A DNA stretch of 64,000 nucleotides from Saprospiraceae bacterium UBA3362 (GCA_002360455.1 DEQQ01000096.1:1-64000); one strand, 5' to 3'; counted from the stretch's first letter, positions 33,364 through 43,211 are shown. Notes: generated by a model from the letters alone, not told the origin. Numbers and translations are program-made.

Positions 33364-35466
33364 ATGCAATTCTTAGCGCCCAAAACAACGATAAATGCAT
33401 TTGTATTAAGTACAAAAGAAAGTGCATTTTTAAGCCTCAATCAGTTGGTTCCAGCTGCTGTTTTTAAGATCGCTTTGATTCTCCTCTCTGTTTTGTATTT
33501 GCAAACCAATGTGGTTTATGGTTCGCCACAAACCCTTACTGTAGATTGTCCGGTAAATATTACAGTTACAGAGGGCATGAAGACAGACACTTCTACATTG
33601 GGAAGTCCAAGAGTTAAGCAAAATACAGGAGGAGCTGTCACGATTGGATATTTTGAAATTTATGACAAAGGAACTTGCTCTAGAAAATATGATCTGTTGA
33701 CCAGAGTGTTTACTGTTACCAATACTTCCGGAGAACAGGTGCGTTGCAATCAATACATTCAAATAAACCATATTTCTGCAAATCAAATCACTGTGACTGC
33801 AGATACTTTTATGCAGTTTCCTACCTCCGGCGGCAGTTTTACTTTAAACTTATTGCGCCTCGCTCGAGAATTTGCTTCAGTAACCATTTCATATAAAGAC
33901 TCTATAATTTCTGCTGGAAATTGCATTAACCCGGTAAGAATGTTAAGGAGATGGACTTTTGTTGATAAATGTAACGGATCGACAAAAACGGCAAGTACTT
34001 TTATTACGGTTCCCAACTATTCCAACTCTTTCAGTCACAACAATACTTTTACAGACGCAGTATGTGCAGATGAAGGATATATCTCTATCAGTGCAAAATC
34101 CGGATTTCCTCCATACCAATACAAATGGTCCAATGGAGCTTTGGGTTCAAGCATTTCAAACCTTCCTGCAGCTTTGTATTTGGTTACTGTCACAGATGCC
34201 AACCAATGCACAACGTTATTTAGTTATGATGTAAAAGCAATGTCAGAGCGTGCGGATATTGGCGGCAGGATTACAACTCTCAATGGCTATAGAGTTTATC
34301 CTGATTCTGTGAAGTTCGGCGACTTAAGTAATATCAATTTGTTTTGCATCAGCTACAATGGTGGTTTGCAATATGGATTTACATTAAAGAACAAGACTCC
34401 CGGATTTTATAATTATTCTTTTGTAAAAAAATCTGATGTAATCAACGGGATAACCACTAAGGATATCATCATTATTCAAAAACATTTACTTGGACAGAAA
34501 GAATTTGCTGATACTTTACAATATTTCGCTGCAGACGTGAATAATAATTATAATGTTACAGCTTCTGATATTGTAGAAATTCGAAAACTTATTCTTGGAA
34601 TCAAAGCAACTTTTAGTAATGTACCGCCTTGGTATTTTATTAGGAAGGACTGGATGGAAGTGATAACGCCCTACAACTCGTTAAATTCTATTACCTTCAA
34701 AGGAATGCAAATCAATAGCTTTCCTAGACAAAACGCAGATTTATTTGGGCTAAAATTGGGAGATTTAGATTATAGTTACAGAGATATTGGTTATACAAAA
34801 AGCACTTCACGCTCTACTACGTCGTATATCAGCATAAAGAATCAAGCGGTTCTTGCAAATAAGAAAATTACTGTTCCTGTTCAGATCAACAGTTCTCAAA
34901 GCATCGAAGGTCTTCAGTTTAAACTTAAATTGGATCCATCATTGGATCAGATTCAAGTAAAAGTTCCTGATCATTTGCAGAGCTATGTGTTTTATAATGA
35001 AGACCACGGGACTATTACATTTAGCTATAGTACCGGAGTTACAATGAGTGCTCAAGAAATAAAAAATCTAAATTTTACAATCGAAGCACAAACTACAGAA
35101 AATGCTTTGTTGTCTCAATTAATAAAGCTTGACAATTCTGTCGAACCTGAAGTATATGATGAGCAATTGGATGCACAATCCATTGAAATTAATTGGAATT
35201 CAGATCAAATTTTGAGCAATGCAAATGCCAACGAATTTGTCATTTTACCACAACCGGTATCCAATGGTTTCGCAATCCGATCTACTCATTCTCTGCAGCG
35301 TAATATCTCTGTATCCATATTTGATCTACAAGGGAAATTGATTTATCAAGATTCAAACTATACAGAAGGTACATTTATCAGTTCGTCCAATTGGACAAAA
35401 TCATTTTATCAATTGATCATTTCAGATCAAGAAAAAACTTCTGTACTTAAGTTTATAGTTCAATAA
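33364..35466 (+). CDS. secreted T9SS cargo protein with SprB-like and dockerin-like repeats
   Basis: About 700 aa from MQFLAPK (33364). The hydrophobic signal region (FKIALILLSVLYLQTNVVYG) lies some 40 residues in, which is late, so a later start is possible. A SprB-like repeat at about 250-300 (ISISAKSGFPPYQYKWSNGA). Two dockerin-type calcium repeats follow (DIIIIQKHLLGQ and VNNNYNVTASDIVEIRKLIL). A cohesin-like beta domain is at about 505-600 (VPVQINSSQSIEGLQFKLKL). The C-terminal tail (about 625-700, LPQPVSN... ISVSIFDLQGK ... VLKFIVQ) is a type A T9SS sorting domain. It is exported and probably attached to the cell surface. Confidence 0.82.
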   Translation: MQFLAPKTTINAFVLSTKESAFLSLNQLVPAAVFKIALILLSVLYLQTNVVYGSPQTLTVDCPVNITVTEGMKTDTSTLGSPRVKQNTGGAVTIGYFEIYDKGTCSRKYDLLTRVFTVTNTSGEQVRCNQYIQINHISANQITVTADTFMQFPTSGGSFTLNLLRLAREFASVTISYKDSIISAGNCINPVRMLRRWTFVDKCNGSTKTASTFITVPNYSNSFSHNNTFTDAVCADEGYISISAKSGFPPYQYKWSNGALGSSISNLPAALYLVTVTDANQCTTLFSYDVKAMSERADIGGRITTLNGYRVYPDSVKFGDLSNINLFCISYNGGLQYGFTLKNKTPGFYNYSFVKKSDVINGITTKDIIIIQKHLLGQKEFADTLQYFAADVNNNYNVTASDIVEIRKLILGIKATFSNVPPWYFIRKDWMEVITPYNSLNSITFKGMQINSFPRQNADLFGLKLGDLDYSYRDIGYTKSTSRSTTSYISIKNQAVLANKKITVPVQINSSQSIEGLQFKLKLDPSLDQIQVKVPDHLQSYVFYNEDHGTITFSYSTGVTMSAQEIKNLNFTIEAQTTENALLSQLIKLDNSVEPEVYDEQLDAQSIEINWNSDQILSNANANEFVILPQPVSNGFAIRSTHSLQRNISVSIFDLQGKLIYQDSNYTEGTFISSSNWTKSFYQLIISDQEKTSVLKFIVQ

Positions 35467-35505
35467 TTTAGAGAAGCGACTGAAGACTATGCTTGGAGCC
35501 TGAGT

Positions 35506-35540
35506 CCTGCTATCCGCACATTTCATGTGCTCCTATCAGG
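35506..35540 (-). repeat. structured intergenic element (CCTGATAG ... GGATAGCAGG), copy 2
   Basis: On the minus strand it reads CCTGATAG (35540-35533), then GAGCACAT-GAA-ATGTGC (a perfect 6-bp stem with a 3-nt loop), then GGATAGCAGG (35515-35506). CCTG pairs with CAGG. This matches the frame of the element at 20421-20485. Between convergent genes it could double as a terminator. Confidence 0.5.
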
Positions 35541-35562
35541 TCTAGGTTTTGCAACTGTCGGT

Positions 35563-36891
35563 TTACACAGTAAAAAAACCTTCTTTATTTAATTCATTTG
35601 GTAACCGAACAGTCTCCAGCTTATTGCTTTGCTCCAATAGCTCTGTTGGTCTGTACACCTTGATATAATTTTTTGTAAATCCGCTTTGCTTTCCATCTTT
35701 TAGCTCATTTTCCCAAAGCACTTCTTGAGTAGAATCACACTGGGATTGGTAAAAAGATCTTCTCTTTTTTTCGGATAGAATTCGCAATTTTTCATTGCGC
35801 TCATTTCTTAAAGAGGGCGTAACAGGATTGAGCATTTCTGCCGCCAGTGTATTATTTCGTTCGCTGTATGTAAACACATGGAAGTAACTTACATCCAAAT
35901 CTTTGAGAAAATGATAAGTGTTCAAAAAATGAGTTTCTGTTTCTCCGGGATAGCCTACTATAATATCTACTCCTATGCAGGCATGAGGCATGCAAGACTT
36001 AATTTTTTCAACACGTGACTGATAGAGTTCTCTTTTATATCGACGTTTCATTGATGCAAGCAAATCATTATCTCCTGACTGAAGCGGAATGTGAAAATGG
36101 GGAACAAAGCAATTGCTACCGGCAACAAACTCAATGATTTCGTCTGTACATAAATTGGGTTCAATAGAAGAAATGCGATATCTGGGCACAGCAGCTTGTT
36201 TATCCAATGCTTTTATCAGATCAACAAATAGAGCTTCCTTTTTTGGTTTGCTTCCCTCAATAACTTCCGTTCCATTTCCAAAATCGCCTAAGTTAACTCC
36301 GGTCAAAACGATTTCACGCACTCCTTTTTTTCCAATTTCTTCCGCCAATATCAAGACCTCTTGAATTGTACCGCTCCTGCTTTTTCCACGAGCAAGCGGA
36401 ATAGTGCAGAAACTACACTTATAATCACATCCATCCTGAACTTTTAAAAATGTTCTGGTTCTATCTTCAATGCTATAGGAAGGGATAAATTTTGAAACCT
36501 CTTTGATCTCTCCAGCTTTGACAACGGCATGAGGACTCGTGGGATCAAGAGATGATAATTGATCCAATATAGTAAACTTTTCTGCGGCTCCCAGCACCAT
36601 ACTCACTCCCGGAATCTCTGATATTTCCTTGGGCTTGAGCTGGGCATAACAACCTATAATAATAACTTTGGCATTGGGATTTTTGCGCAAAGAACTTCTC
36701 ACCGCATATCTGCATTTCTTGTCTGCCTCATCAGTAACAGAACAGGTATTTATAATGTAAAAGTCTGCAGCCTCTTTATAATCATGCTCAATGTAGCCGG
36801 CTTCTCTGAACAACTTCGAAATAGAAGAAGTCTCAGAAAAATTGAGTTTACAACCTAAAGTATGAAAAGCTACAGATCTTGCTGTGGACAA
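35563..36891 (-). CDS. mtaB: tRNA t6A37 methylthiotransferase MtaB
   Basis: 442 aa. Radical-SAM enzyme that adds a methylthio group to threonylcarbamoyl-adenosine at position 37 of tRNAs decoding ANN codons. N-terminal UPF0004 domain (1-125) with the first iron-sulfur cluster cysteines (HTLGCKLNF, NTCSVTDEAD, IGCYAQ). Radical-SAM core (about 140-370) with the CDYKCSFC triad. A TRAM-like C-terminus (about 375-440) is shortened. Full-length and alone in its transcription unit, with a putative promoter just upstream. Confidence 0.95.
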   Translation of the reverse strand: MSTARSVAFHTLGCKLNFSETSSISKLFREAGYIEHDYKEAADFYIINTCSVTDEADKKCRYAVRSSLRKNPNAKVIIIGCYAQLKPKEISEIPGVSMVLGAAEKFTILDQLSSLDPTSPHAVVKAGEIKEVSKFIPSYSIEDRTRTFLKVQDGCDYKCSFCTIPLARGKSRSGTIQEVLILAEEIGKKGVREIVLTGVNLGDFGNGTEVIEGSKPKKEALFVDLIKALDKQAAVPRYRISSIEPNLCTDEIIEFVAGSNCFVPHFHIPLQSGDNDLLASMKRRYKRELYQSRVEKIKSCMPHACIGVDIIVGYPGETETHFLNTYHFLKDLDVSYFHVFTYSERNNTLAAEMLNPVTPSLRNERNEKLRILSEKKRRSFYQSQCDSTQEVLWENELKDGKQSGFTKNYIKVYRPTELLEQSNKLETVRLPNELNKEGFFTV

Positions 36892-37224
36892 TGTTAAGAA
36901 TTTTTAGCGCGCAAAAATAATAATAAATTACTACACAAACCCAAGAATGAGAAATTCAGCCTGTCGGATTTTAATCTAAAATCGGAATATTTATGCACGA
37001 TAGAGGTTAAGTAGAGTATTCATAAAAGGACAATATATCATATAAAATAAACCCAAAAGGATCAACTCTATTCTTTATCAAATTAATCAATCTGTGTTAG
37101 CTAAAATTAGATGAAATTGGGTTCATTTTTCTTTTTTTTGGCAGCTATTTTATCTTAATTGAATGAGCAAATTTAAATTTCATTTTTATAATCAAAAAAA
37201 ATGATTATTTTGAAAAACCGGAGT
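36892..37224. promoter_or_regulatory. intergenic region with putative mtaB promoter
   Basis: On the minus strand TTTG (36939-36936), 16 nt, then TATTTTTG (36919-36912), close to the Bacteroidota TTG/TAnnTTTG pair, 21 bp before the mtaB start. The remaining 280 bp towards the ROK kinase gene are very AT-rich and hold nothing I recognise. Confidence 0.4.
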
Positions 37225-38127
37225 TTATAACAAAGCAGCACCTATAACCCCTGCGCTATCACCAAGTTTTGGTTTCACAAAAAAAGTATTCAATTGATTA
37301 TTGAACATATATTTTTTAACCTCTTCTCTACCCCTTGTATAGATTACATCAAGGTTTCCTAGACCACCGCCAAAAACAATAATATCGGGATCAATAATAT
37401 TAATAACCACAGCAACGGCTTTTCCAAAATAATGAATCAATCGATCAATAACCCTTTGTGCATTTGCATCTCCATTTTCATATCGTTCATAGATGATTTT
37501 CATTGTTTGTTTTTCCCCCGTCAATTCTTCATAATGTCTTTGACATGCAGGACCTGAAAGAAAAGTTTCGACACAACCTTTTTTGCCGCAATAGCAGGTT
37601 GGGCCATTGGAATCTAAAATATTGTGTCCCCACTCTCCTGCAATTCCATGTTTGCCATTGATCACTTTCCCATTGATCACGATTCCACTACCTACGCCGG
37701 TACCCATAATGACACCAAAAACAACTTCTGGGTTTTTAACAAAATCCGGAACAGATCCAAAATGAGTTTCGGCAACAGCAAAACAGTTTGCATCATTGGC
37801 CATTTTTACCCGAAGACCAAGCAACTCTTCCAAGTCTCTATTCATTGGCTTGCCGACAATACATTGTGTGTTGCTGTTTTTTATCAGTTGACTATCGCCA
37901 TCAATTATCCCGGGAGTCCCTACACCAACTTGAACAGGTGTTACTCCTGTTCTTTGTTTTAACTCATCAATTAATTTTTTAAATTGACCAAGAACATGTT
38001 GATATCCTTTTTCTTGCTCTGTGGGTACGCGCAGTCGTTCAATAATCTTAAATTGCGGATCCCTTGCAAAAACAACTCCCTCAATTTTTGTACCTCCCAT
38101 ATCAATTCCCCAAAGCAACGATGCCAT
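37225..38127 (-). CDS. ROK-family sugar kinase
   Basis: 300 aa. ATP-binding motif GIDMGGTKIEG at 7-17, substrate region NDANCFAVAE with catalytic Asp, GVIMGTGVGSGIV, and the ROK zinc motif CYCGKKGCVETF with GEWGHN ahead of it. It phosphorylates glucose or a related hexose (fructose and N-acetylmannosamine kinases share this fold). About 7 kb from the sucrose-like locus, it could supply hexose phosphorylation for it. A TATATTTG box on the minus strand (38155-38148) lies 20 bp before the start and is a plausible -7 element. Confidence 0.88.
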   Translation of the reverse strand: MASLLWGIDMGGTKIEGVVFARDPQFKIIERLRVPTEQEKGYQHVLGQFKKLIDELKQRTGVTPVQVGVGTPGIIDGDSQLIKNSNTQCIVGKPMNRDLEELLGLRVKMANDANCFAVAETHFGSVPDFVKNPEVVFGVIMGTGVGSGIVINGKVINGKHGIAGEWGHNILDSNGPTCYCGKKGCVETFLSGPACQRHYEELTGEKQTMKIIYERYENGDANAQRVIDRLIHYFGKAVAVVINIIDPDIIVFGGGLGNLDVIYTRGREEVKKYMFNNQLNTFFVKPKLGDSAGVIGAALL

Positions 38128-38365
38128 AATTTCTTTTTTTGAACTAGCAAATATAATTTGAATAATTCAAATTTTTTCATATCAGCGAATCACTCTTTCG
38201 AATCAAAAAACTTTTATTTATATGCTTTACAATTGATTTGAGTAACATTAGAAAAAAGTTTTTATTCACCTTTTTATTTAATAATTTTTCTAATAGCGTT
38301 CAGAACGGAAAATTCATCTACATTGTCTCTTTTGTAGTAACTTTACACTTGAAAAAAAATCAACA

Positions 38366-39340
38366 ATGGAAACTTTGCTGACTGCTTTTCAGCTTCCGGA
38401 TCTGGAATCAAGATTTCAGGCAAGAATAGACGCTGAAGATAAAATCGAACCCAAAGATTGGATGCCGGAAGAATATAGAAAAACCCTTATAAGGCAAATA
38501 TCACAACACGCCCATTCTGAGGTTGTAGGAATGTTGCCGGAAGGCAATTGGGTTACAAGAGCTCCAAGTCTAAAACGCAAAGCCGTTTTACTCGCTAAAA
38601 TTCAAGATGAAGCCGGACACGGTCTCTATTTATACAGTGCCTGCGAAACTCTAGGGGTGAGCAGGGACCAATTGATAGATGAGCTTCACAGCGGGAAAGC
38701 CAAATATTCTAGTATATTCAATTATCCTACCTTAAATTGGGCAGATATTGGAGCCATTGGATGGTTGGTCGACGGAGCAGCAATAATGAATCAAATTCCT
38801 CTTTGTAGAGCCAGCTTTGGTCCATATTCAAGAGCTATGATTCGCGTATGCAAAGAAGAATCTTTTCATCAACGGCAGGGATATGAGATCATGCTTACTC
38901 TTAGTAAAGGCAGTAAGGAACAAAAAGCAATGGCACAAGATGCCTTGAACAGATGGTGGTGGCCAAGCTTGATGATGTTTGGTCCCAGTGATCAGGATTC
39001 CAAACACTCAGCCCAATCTATGAAATGGAAAATAAAAAGATTTTCTAACGATGAGCTTCGTCAAAGATTTGTTGATATGACAGTCCCACAAGCAGAACTC
39101 ATAGGGCTAAAAGTTCCTGATGACCAACTGAAATGGAATGAAGAACGCAGGTCCTATGACTTTGGAGAAATCCCTTGGGACGAGTTTTGGAATGTGGTCA
39201 ATGGAAATGGGCCCTGCAACAAAAAACGACTGGCAGATCGAGTTAATGCTCATAATGAAGGAAAATGGGTGAGAGAAGCGGCCGAAGCATTTGCCAAAAA
39301 ACAAGCTCAAAGAACCGATTCTAAACTCAAATCAAACTAA
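38366..39340 (+). CDS. paaA: phenylacetyl-CoA epoxidase subunit A
   Basis: 324 aa. Catalytic diiron subunit of the ring 1,2-epoxidase that starts aerobic phenylacetate breakdown. Both metal-binding EXXH motifs are present: DEAGHG near 90 and KEESFHQRQ near 160. Typical family length. First of four overlapping or closely spaced genes paaABCD, the canonical order. The 239 bp upstream end in TAACTTTA (about 38338-38345), a weak -7 box. Confidence 0.95.
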   Translation: METLLTAFQLPDLESRFQARIDAEDKIEPKDWMPEEYRKTLIRQISQHAHSEVVGMLPEGNWVTRAPSLKRKAVLLAKIQDEAGHGLYLYSACETLGVSRDQLIDELHSGKAKYSSIFNYPTLNWADIGAIGWLVDGAAIMNQIPLCRASFGPYSRAMIRVCKEESFHQRQGYEIMLTLSKGSKEQKAMAQDALNRWWWPSLMMFGPSDQDSKHSAQSMKWKIKRFSNDELRQRFVDMTVPQAELIGLKVPDDQLKWNEERRSYDFGEIPWDEFWNVVNGNGPCNKKRLADRVNAHNEGKWVREAAEAFAKKQAQRTDSKLKSN

Positions 39341-39358
39341 AAAGTATATAAATTAATT

Positions 39359-39634
39359 ATGTGGCCATTATTTGAAATCTTTATTAGAGCAAAAAACGGA
39401 TTAGATCATAAGCATGTTGGCAGCCTTCATGCTGCGGATGCACAGATGGCAATAGAAAACGCAAGGGATGTTTATACCAGAAGACTGGAAGGGGTGAGCA
39501 TTTGGGTGGTAGAATCTAAACATATTACCGCATCCGACCCTAAAGACGCCGATCCTTTTTTTAAACCGGCTGAGGATAAAATTTATCGTCATCCAACGTT
39601 TTATGACCTTCCTGACGAAGTAAAACACATGTAA
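39359..39634 (+). CDS. paaB: phenylacetyl-CoA epoxidase subunit B
   Basis: 91 aa, starting MWPLFEIFIRAKNGLDHKHVG, the conserved opening of PaaB. The motifs GSLHAADAQMAIENARDVYTRR and SIWVVESKHI are characteristic. The subunit bridges the AC heterodimers in the complex and has no catalytic residues of its own. It lies 18 bp after paaA and its stop overlaps the paaC start (TAATG). Confidence 0.95.
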   Translation: MWPLFEIFIRAKNGLDHKHVGSLHAADAQMAIENARDVYTRRLEGVSIWVVESKHITASDPKDADPFFKPAEDKIYRHPTFYDLPDEVKHM

Positions 39635-40392
39635 TGGCTTCAAAACAATCATTAATAGATAGTATATTAATTCTGGCTGATTCCAGTTTGATTTTAGCTC
39701 AACGACTGGGTGAATGGTGCGGTCATGGTCCGGTGCTTGAACAAGATATGGCAATGACAAATATCGCATTGGATTACATCGGAAGATCCAGGTTGCTGTA
39801 TCAATATGCCGCTCAACTCCAAGGCGAAGGAAAATCTGAAGATGATCTCGCTTTCCTCAGAGATGTTGGTGAATACAAGAATCTTTTACTTGTGGAACAA
39901 GAAAATGGTCATTTTGGGCATACGGTAATAAGACAGTTTTTTTTGGAAGCATTCCAATTTCCTTTCTATGATGCTTTGCAAAATTCGCAAGATCAGACTT
40001 TAAAAGAAATAGCCTCCAAAACCATAAAAGAAACGGCCTATCACTTGAAATGGAGCACGGAATGGGTCATCAGATTGGGAGATGGAACAGAAGAAAGTCA
40101 TCAAAAAATTAAAACCGCAATAACGGACTTGGTTCCTTTTACCGGAGAATTGACACAAGCGGTTTCTTGTGAAAAAGAATTGATAGATCAAAATATTTTT
40201 CCTGATTATGATGAAATAAAAAGGAAAATGGATGCTCTAATAAATACAGCTTTTAAACAAGCCGGCCTTGAATTACCAACCCAAGTTTATATGCATCAAG
40301 GAGGCAAAAAAGGATTGCACTCAGAACTTTTGGGTTATATTTTATCAGACATGCAATTCCTACAACGTGCCTATCCGGGATTAGAATGGTAA
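39634..40392 (+). CDS. paaC: phenylacetyl-CoA epoxidase subunit C
   Basis: 252 aa, structural ferritin-like partner of PaaA. RLGEWCGHGPVLEQDMAMTN (about 24-43) and ENGHFGHTVIRQ are conserved features. QMQ-type C-terminal region SDMQFLQRAYPG. Unlike PaaA it lacks a full set of iron ligands, as is normal. Starts at the paaB stop and overlaps paaD by 7 bp. Confidence 0.95.
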   Translation: MASKQSLIDSILILADSSLILAQRLGEWCGHGPVLEQDMAMTNIALDYIGRSRLLYQYAAQLQGEGKSEDDLAFLRDVGEYKNLLLVEQENGHFGHTVIRQFFLEAFQFPFYDALQNSQDQTLKEIASKTIKETAYHLKWSTEWVIRLGDGTEESHQKIKTAITDLVPFTGELTQAVSCEKELIDQNIFPDYDEIKRKMDALINTAFKQAGLELPTQVYMHQGGKKGLHSELLGYILSDMQFLQRAYPGLEW

Positions 40393-40883
40393 TAGAGCAA
40401 AAAAATACTAAGGAATATATTTTTTCATTGCTTGAAGAAGTTTGTGATCCTGAGATCCCGGTCCTTTCAATTCTGGATTTGGGAATAGTGAGACGAGTTG
40501 ATCTCTTAGAAAATCAATTAGAAATTGATATTACTCCCACCTATACCGGTTGTCCGGCAATGAGTTTGATCGAAGCAACAATAAAAGCCCATCTTGAACA
40601 GATGACCCAAAAAACCGTCATCATCAAAACAGTTTTGAGCCCTGCGTGGACAACAGATTGGATCTCTGAATCAGGCAAAATTAAGCTCAAAGAGTATGGA
40701 ATAGCTGCTCCTCAAAATCAGGCAAGAATTCAAAATATCCTTTTTCAAAAAGAACAGGTAGCCTGCCCAAGATGTGAGTCACTAAATACTGTTTTAGTGG
40801 CAGAATTTGGCTCCACTGCTTGCAAATCCTTATACAAGTGTAGTGATTGCTTGGAACCTTTTGACTATTTTAAATGTCATTAG
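40386..40883 (+). CDS. paaD: phenylacetate pathway iron-sulfur maturation protein
   Basis: 165 aa. N-terminal MIP18/DUF59 domain (EVCDPEIPVLSILDLGIVR, YTGCPAMSLIEATI) and a C-terminal four-Cys zinc ribbon (CPRC...C...CSDC). PaaD is thought to help build the iron-sulfur cluster of the epoxidase reductase PaaE. PaaE, the reductase that feeds electrons to the complex, is not in this window, since the next gene is convergent. It must be encoded elsewhere or replaced. Confidence 0.93.
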   Translation: MVIEQKNTKEYIFSLLEEVCDPEIPVLSILDLGIVRRVDLLENQLEIDITPTYTGCPAMSLIEATIKAHLEQMTQKTVIIKTVLSPAWTTDWISESGKIKLKEYGIAAPQNQARIQNILFQKEQVACPRCESLNTVLVAEFGSTACKSLYKCSDCLEPFDYFKCH

Positions 40884-40909
40884 GTTCAAAGAATAAAACA
40901 CAAAAAATG

Positions 40910-42853
40910 TTATTGAAAAATAGAAATAGGAATAGCGATTAGGCGTTTTTTGTAAGACCAAAAATTAATAAAATACAATCCATTATCAAGCTCTTGAGGA
41001 ATTTGAATTCCATTTTTCTCGGTGAAATTTTGAGCAGTTAATATTTTCCCTTGTAGGTTTGAAATACTCCAATGGGTTGGATTTAGCTCCAATAATTTGG
41101 AAGATAAATTCAATGTGTGTCCCACAGCAATCGGATTTGGCCAAGCTAAACTCAGCTTATTTTGTACATCTTCTGTACCTGTAATTGACCTTAAATCATA
41201 AACAAATTCATTACTGCATGAGGATCTTAGGTCTGTAATTTTTACTTTGTAAATTCCCGGAGTCAAATTACTTACACTTGAAGAAGTGCTACCTGTACTC
41301 CACAAGTAACTGTATTGAAATCCTCCTGAAGGGTAAAGACTTATAGAATATTTTCCTAGAGAATAATCTATTTGAGCACCATCCTTTAGCTCATTGATAT
41401 AGCTTAATTCTAAGTTGACTATGGAGTCACAGCCTTGACTGTTTCGGAACACCTGTTTGTAAACACCTGCATTATAATAAAGCTGTCCGTTCCAATTGTA
41501 AAAACTTCCCTTGCAAATTTGAGCTTTGAAACTATCTCTTGTGATGGCTAAGAATCCTAAATTGACAATTAAAATAGAGTCACACTTCGAATCATCATTA
41601 GATGGAAAATAAAACACATCTCTGGTATTTCGCTCATCAAATACCTTGTCATGTATTTTAATATAGGTTCCTTCACAGATAGAAGTATCAAGCACAGCCA
41701 CATTGGGTTTGCAACTTAAAACGGAATGTTTGACCAAAATTTCCAAGCCGGACATTACAGGATTGGTAATTTTTACATGCAAATTCCCTTTGTGAACTTT
41801 ATTATTATATTTTATGAGAAAGTCTTTATCATGGCTTAAAGGCGATCCTTCATTTTCAATAAACCAAGAATATTGATTGGTTGGAATATTCTGATCAAAG
41901 GCCAAATTAAATTCTCTCTCTTCTCCTTGAGCCAGCTCTACTATATGATTATAAACAATAGGTTTTTGAGTGTTAAAATAAAGCAGTCCAAAACTAGATT
42001 TATTGGAATAAGTAGGCAATAAATCTTCTATTGTAAAAAAGTTATCTTCAAGATGAACCTCATAAATATTTTCAAATGCCGGAATTGATTCAAAAAAATT
42101 ATTCTGTATAAAAAATTCTCTTTTTCCATTCATAATGTTGGCAAGTTCCACAGGTATTGCCCCTATAAACTGATTGATCGGAATAGAAAAAACTTCAAGC
42201 TTGGTAAGATTAGTGATACTTGAAGGAAGGTTTCCGGAAAATTGGTTATTTCCTATTCTAAAAATCTCAAGATTAATTAAATTTCCAATGTCTGTAGGAA
42301 GCACACCATAAAATCTATTTTTTACCAAGCCCAATTCCTTAAGTCTAGGAAGTTGACAAATTGCTTTAGGAAATGAAGATGAAAATTGATTTAATCCTAA
42401 ATTTAATACAGATAATTTTTGGAGCTTGCTAAGTTCACTTGAAATTTCACCTTTGAGTTGATTATTAAACAGAACTAGAGTTTCTAAATTCGTAAGCTGA
42501 TACAATTCATAAGGCAATTCGCCATAGATATCATTCCCTTTTAGCTCGAGTTGGGTCAATCCGCTTAGTTTACATAAGACCGTGGGAAAGCTACTATTCA
42601 AAACATACCCATCCAATACAAAGCTGCTCACCCTACATCCTTGTCCATCAAGTTTAAAAACTGTTGGCGCAATTTTATCTAAAGGTTGTGTAAAATCCCA
42701 GTTCAATTGAGATTTAAGTGCATCATTACAATTCTTAGAGTAGAATTCAACTAAAACCAAAGAATCCTTCTCCCGCCATTGTTCGCATGACTGAGCTAAG
42801 TTACTGTTTATGGAAAAAAGGCTTAAAAAAAATAAGCCCCAAAAAATCTTCAT
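40910..42853 (-). CDS. leucine-rich-repeat surface protein with T9SS tail
   Basis: 647 aa from MKIFWGLFFLSLFS (42853), which is the signal peptide; longer in-frame starts lack one. About eight plant-type leucine-rich repeats (residues about 65-270; N-G-x-L-P.ELYQLTNLETLVLFNNQL style, with SG.LP or GEIS variants). A middle region of beta segments follows (SRCD/CEG.Y-type repeats with a Cys pair), then a SprB-like repeat (YSLYPSGGFQYSYLWSTG). A T9SS sorting tail of about 75 residues ends KRLIAIPISIFQ. Exported to the cell surface and probably involved in adhesion or binding. Confidence 0.82.
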   Translation of the reverse strand: MKIFWGLFFLSLFSINSNLAQSCEQWREKDSLVLVEFYSKNCNDALKSQLNWDFTQPLDKIAPTVFKLDGQGCRVSSFVLDGYVLNSSFPTVLCKLSGLTQLELKGNDIYGELPYELYQLTNLETLVLFNNQLKGEISSELSKLQKLSVLNLGLNQFSSSFPKAICQLPRLKELGLVKNRFYGVLPTDIGNLINLEIFRIGNNQFSGNLPSSITNLTKLEVFSIPINQFIGAIPVELANIMNGKREFFIQNNFFESIPAFENIYEVHLEDNFFTIEDLLPTYSNKSSFGLLYFNTQKPIVYNHIVELAQGEEREFNLAFDQNIPTNQYSWFIENEGSPLSHDKDFLIKYNNKVHKGNLHVKITNPVMSGLEILVKHSVLSCKPNVAVLDTSICEGTYIKIHDKVFDERNTRDVFYFPSNDDSKCDSILIVNLGFLAITRDSFKAQICKGSFYNWNGQLYYNAGVYKQVFRNSQGCDSIVNLELSYINELKDGAQIDYSLGKYSISLYPSGGFQYSYLWSTGSTSSSVSNLTPGIYKVKITDLRSSCSNEFVYDLRSITGTEDVQNKLSLAWPNPIAVGHTLNLSSKLLELNPTHWSISNLQGKILTAQNFTEKNGIQIPQELDNGLYFINFWSYKKRLIAIPISIFQ

Positions 42854-43211
42854 ACTACAGAATTGTTGGAAAAACAATTTTACGACGTCAAAAATACAAA
42901 AAGATTCGGCCTTCAAATTGGAATGAGGTTGGTCTCCTATCATCAAATTCTGTTCCAATGATGATATTATGAATATCCTATATTTATAAAACTGGTTTTT
43001 AGAATAATTTATACATGCAACTCCCTAATTTTCAATGGATTAATTTTTTTTGATTTTTTTTAAATATTTTAGTTTTCTAATTTAAAAAACAAGGACTTTT
43101 AGCCCTTTTTCACTCAAGGGACTTGTAAATTAAAGAAAAAATAGATTATTTCTTGGAATTCTAACATACTTTATAGTATCTTTGCAATCCATTTTGAAAA
43201 ACTAAGGAATC
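42854..43211 (+). promoter_or_regulatory. intergenic region with rplU promoter
   Basis: TTG at 43153-43155, 21 nt, then TATCTTTG at 43177-43184: a good match to the Bacteroidota promoter consensus (TTG-N17-23-TAnnTTTG). The start codon follows 27 bp later with no strong Shine-Dalgarno. The rest of the 358-bp gap is AT-rich and holds no gene. Confidence 0.6.
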
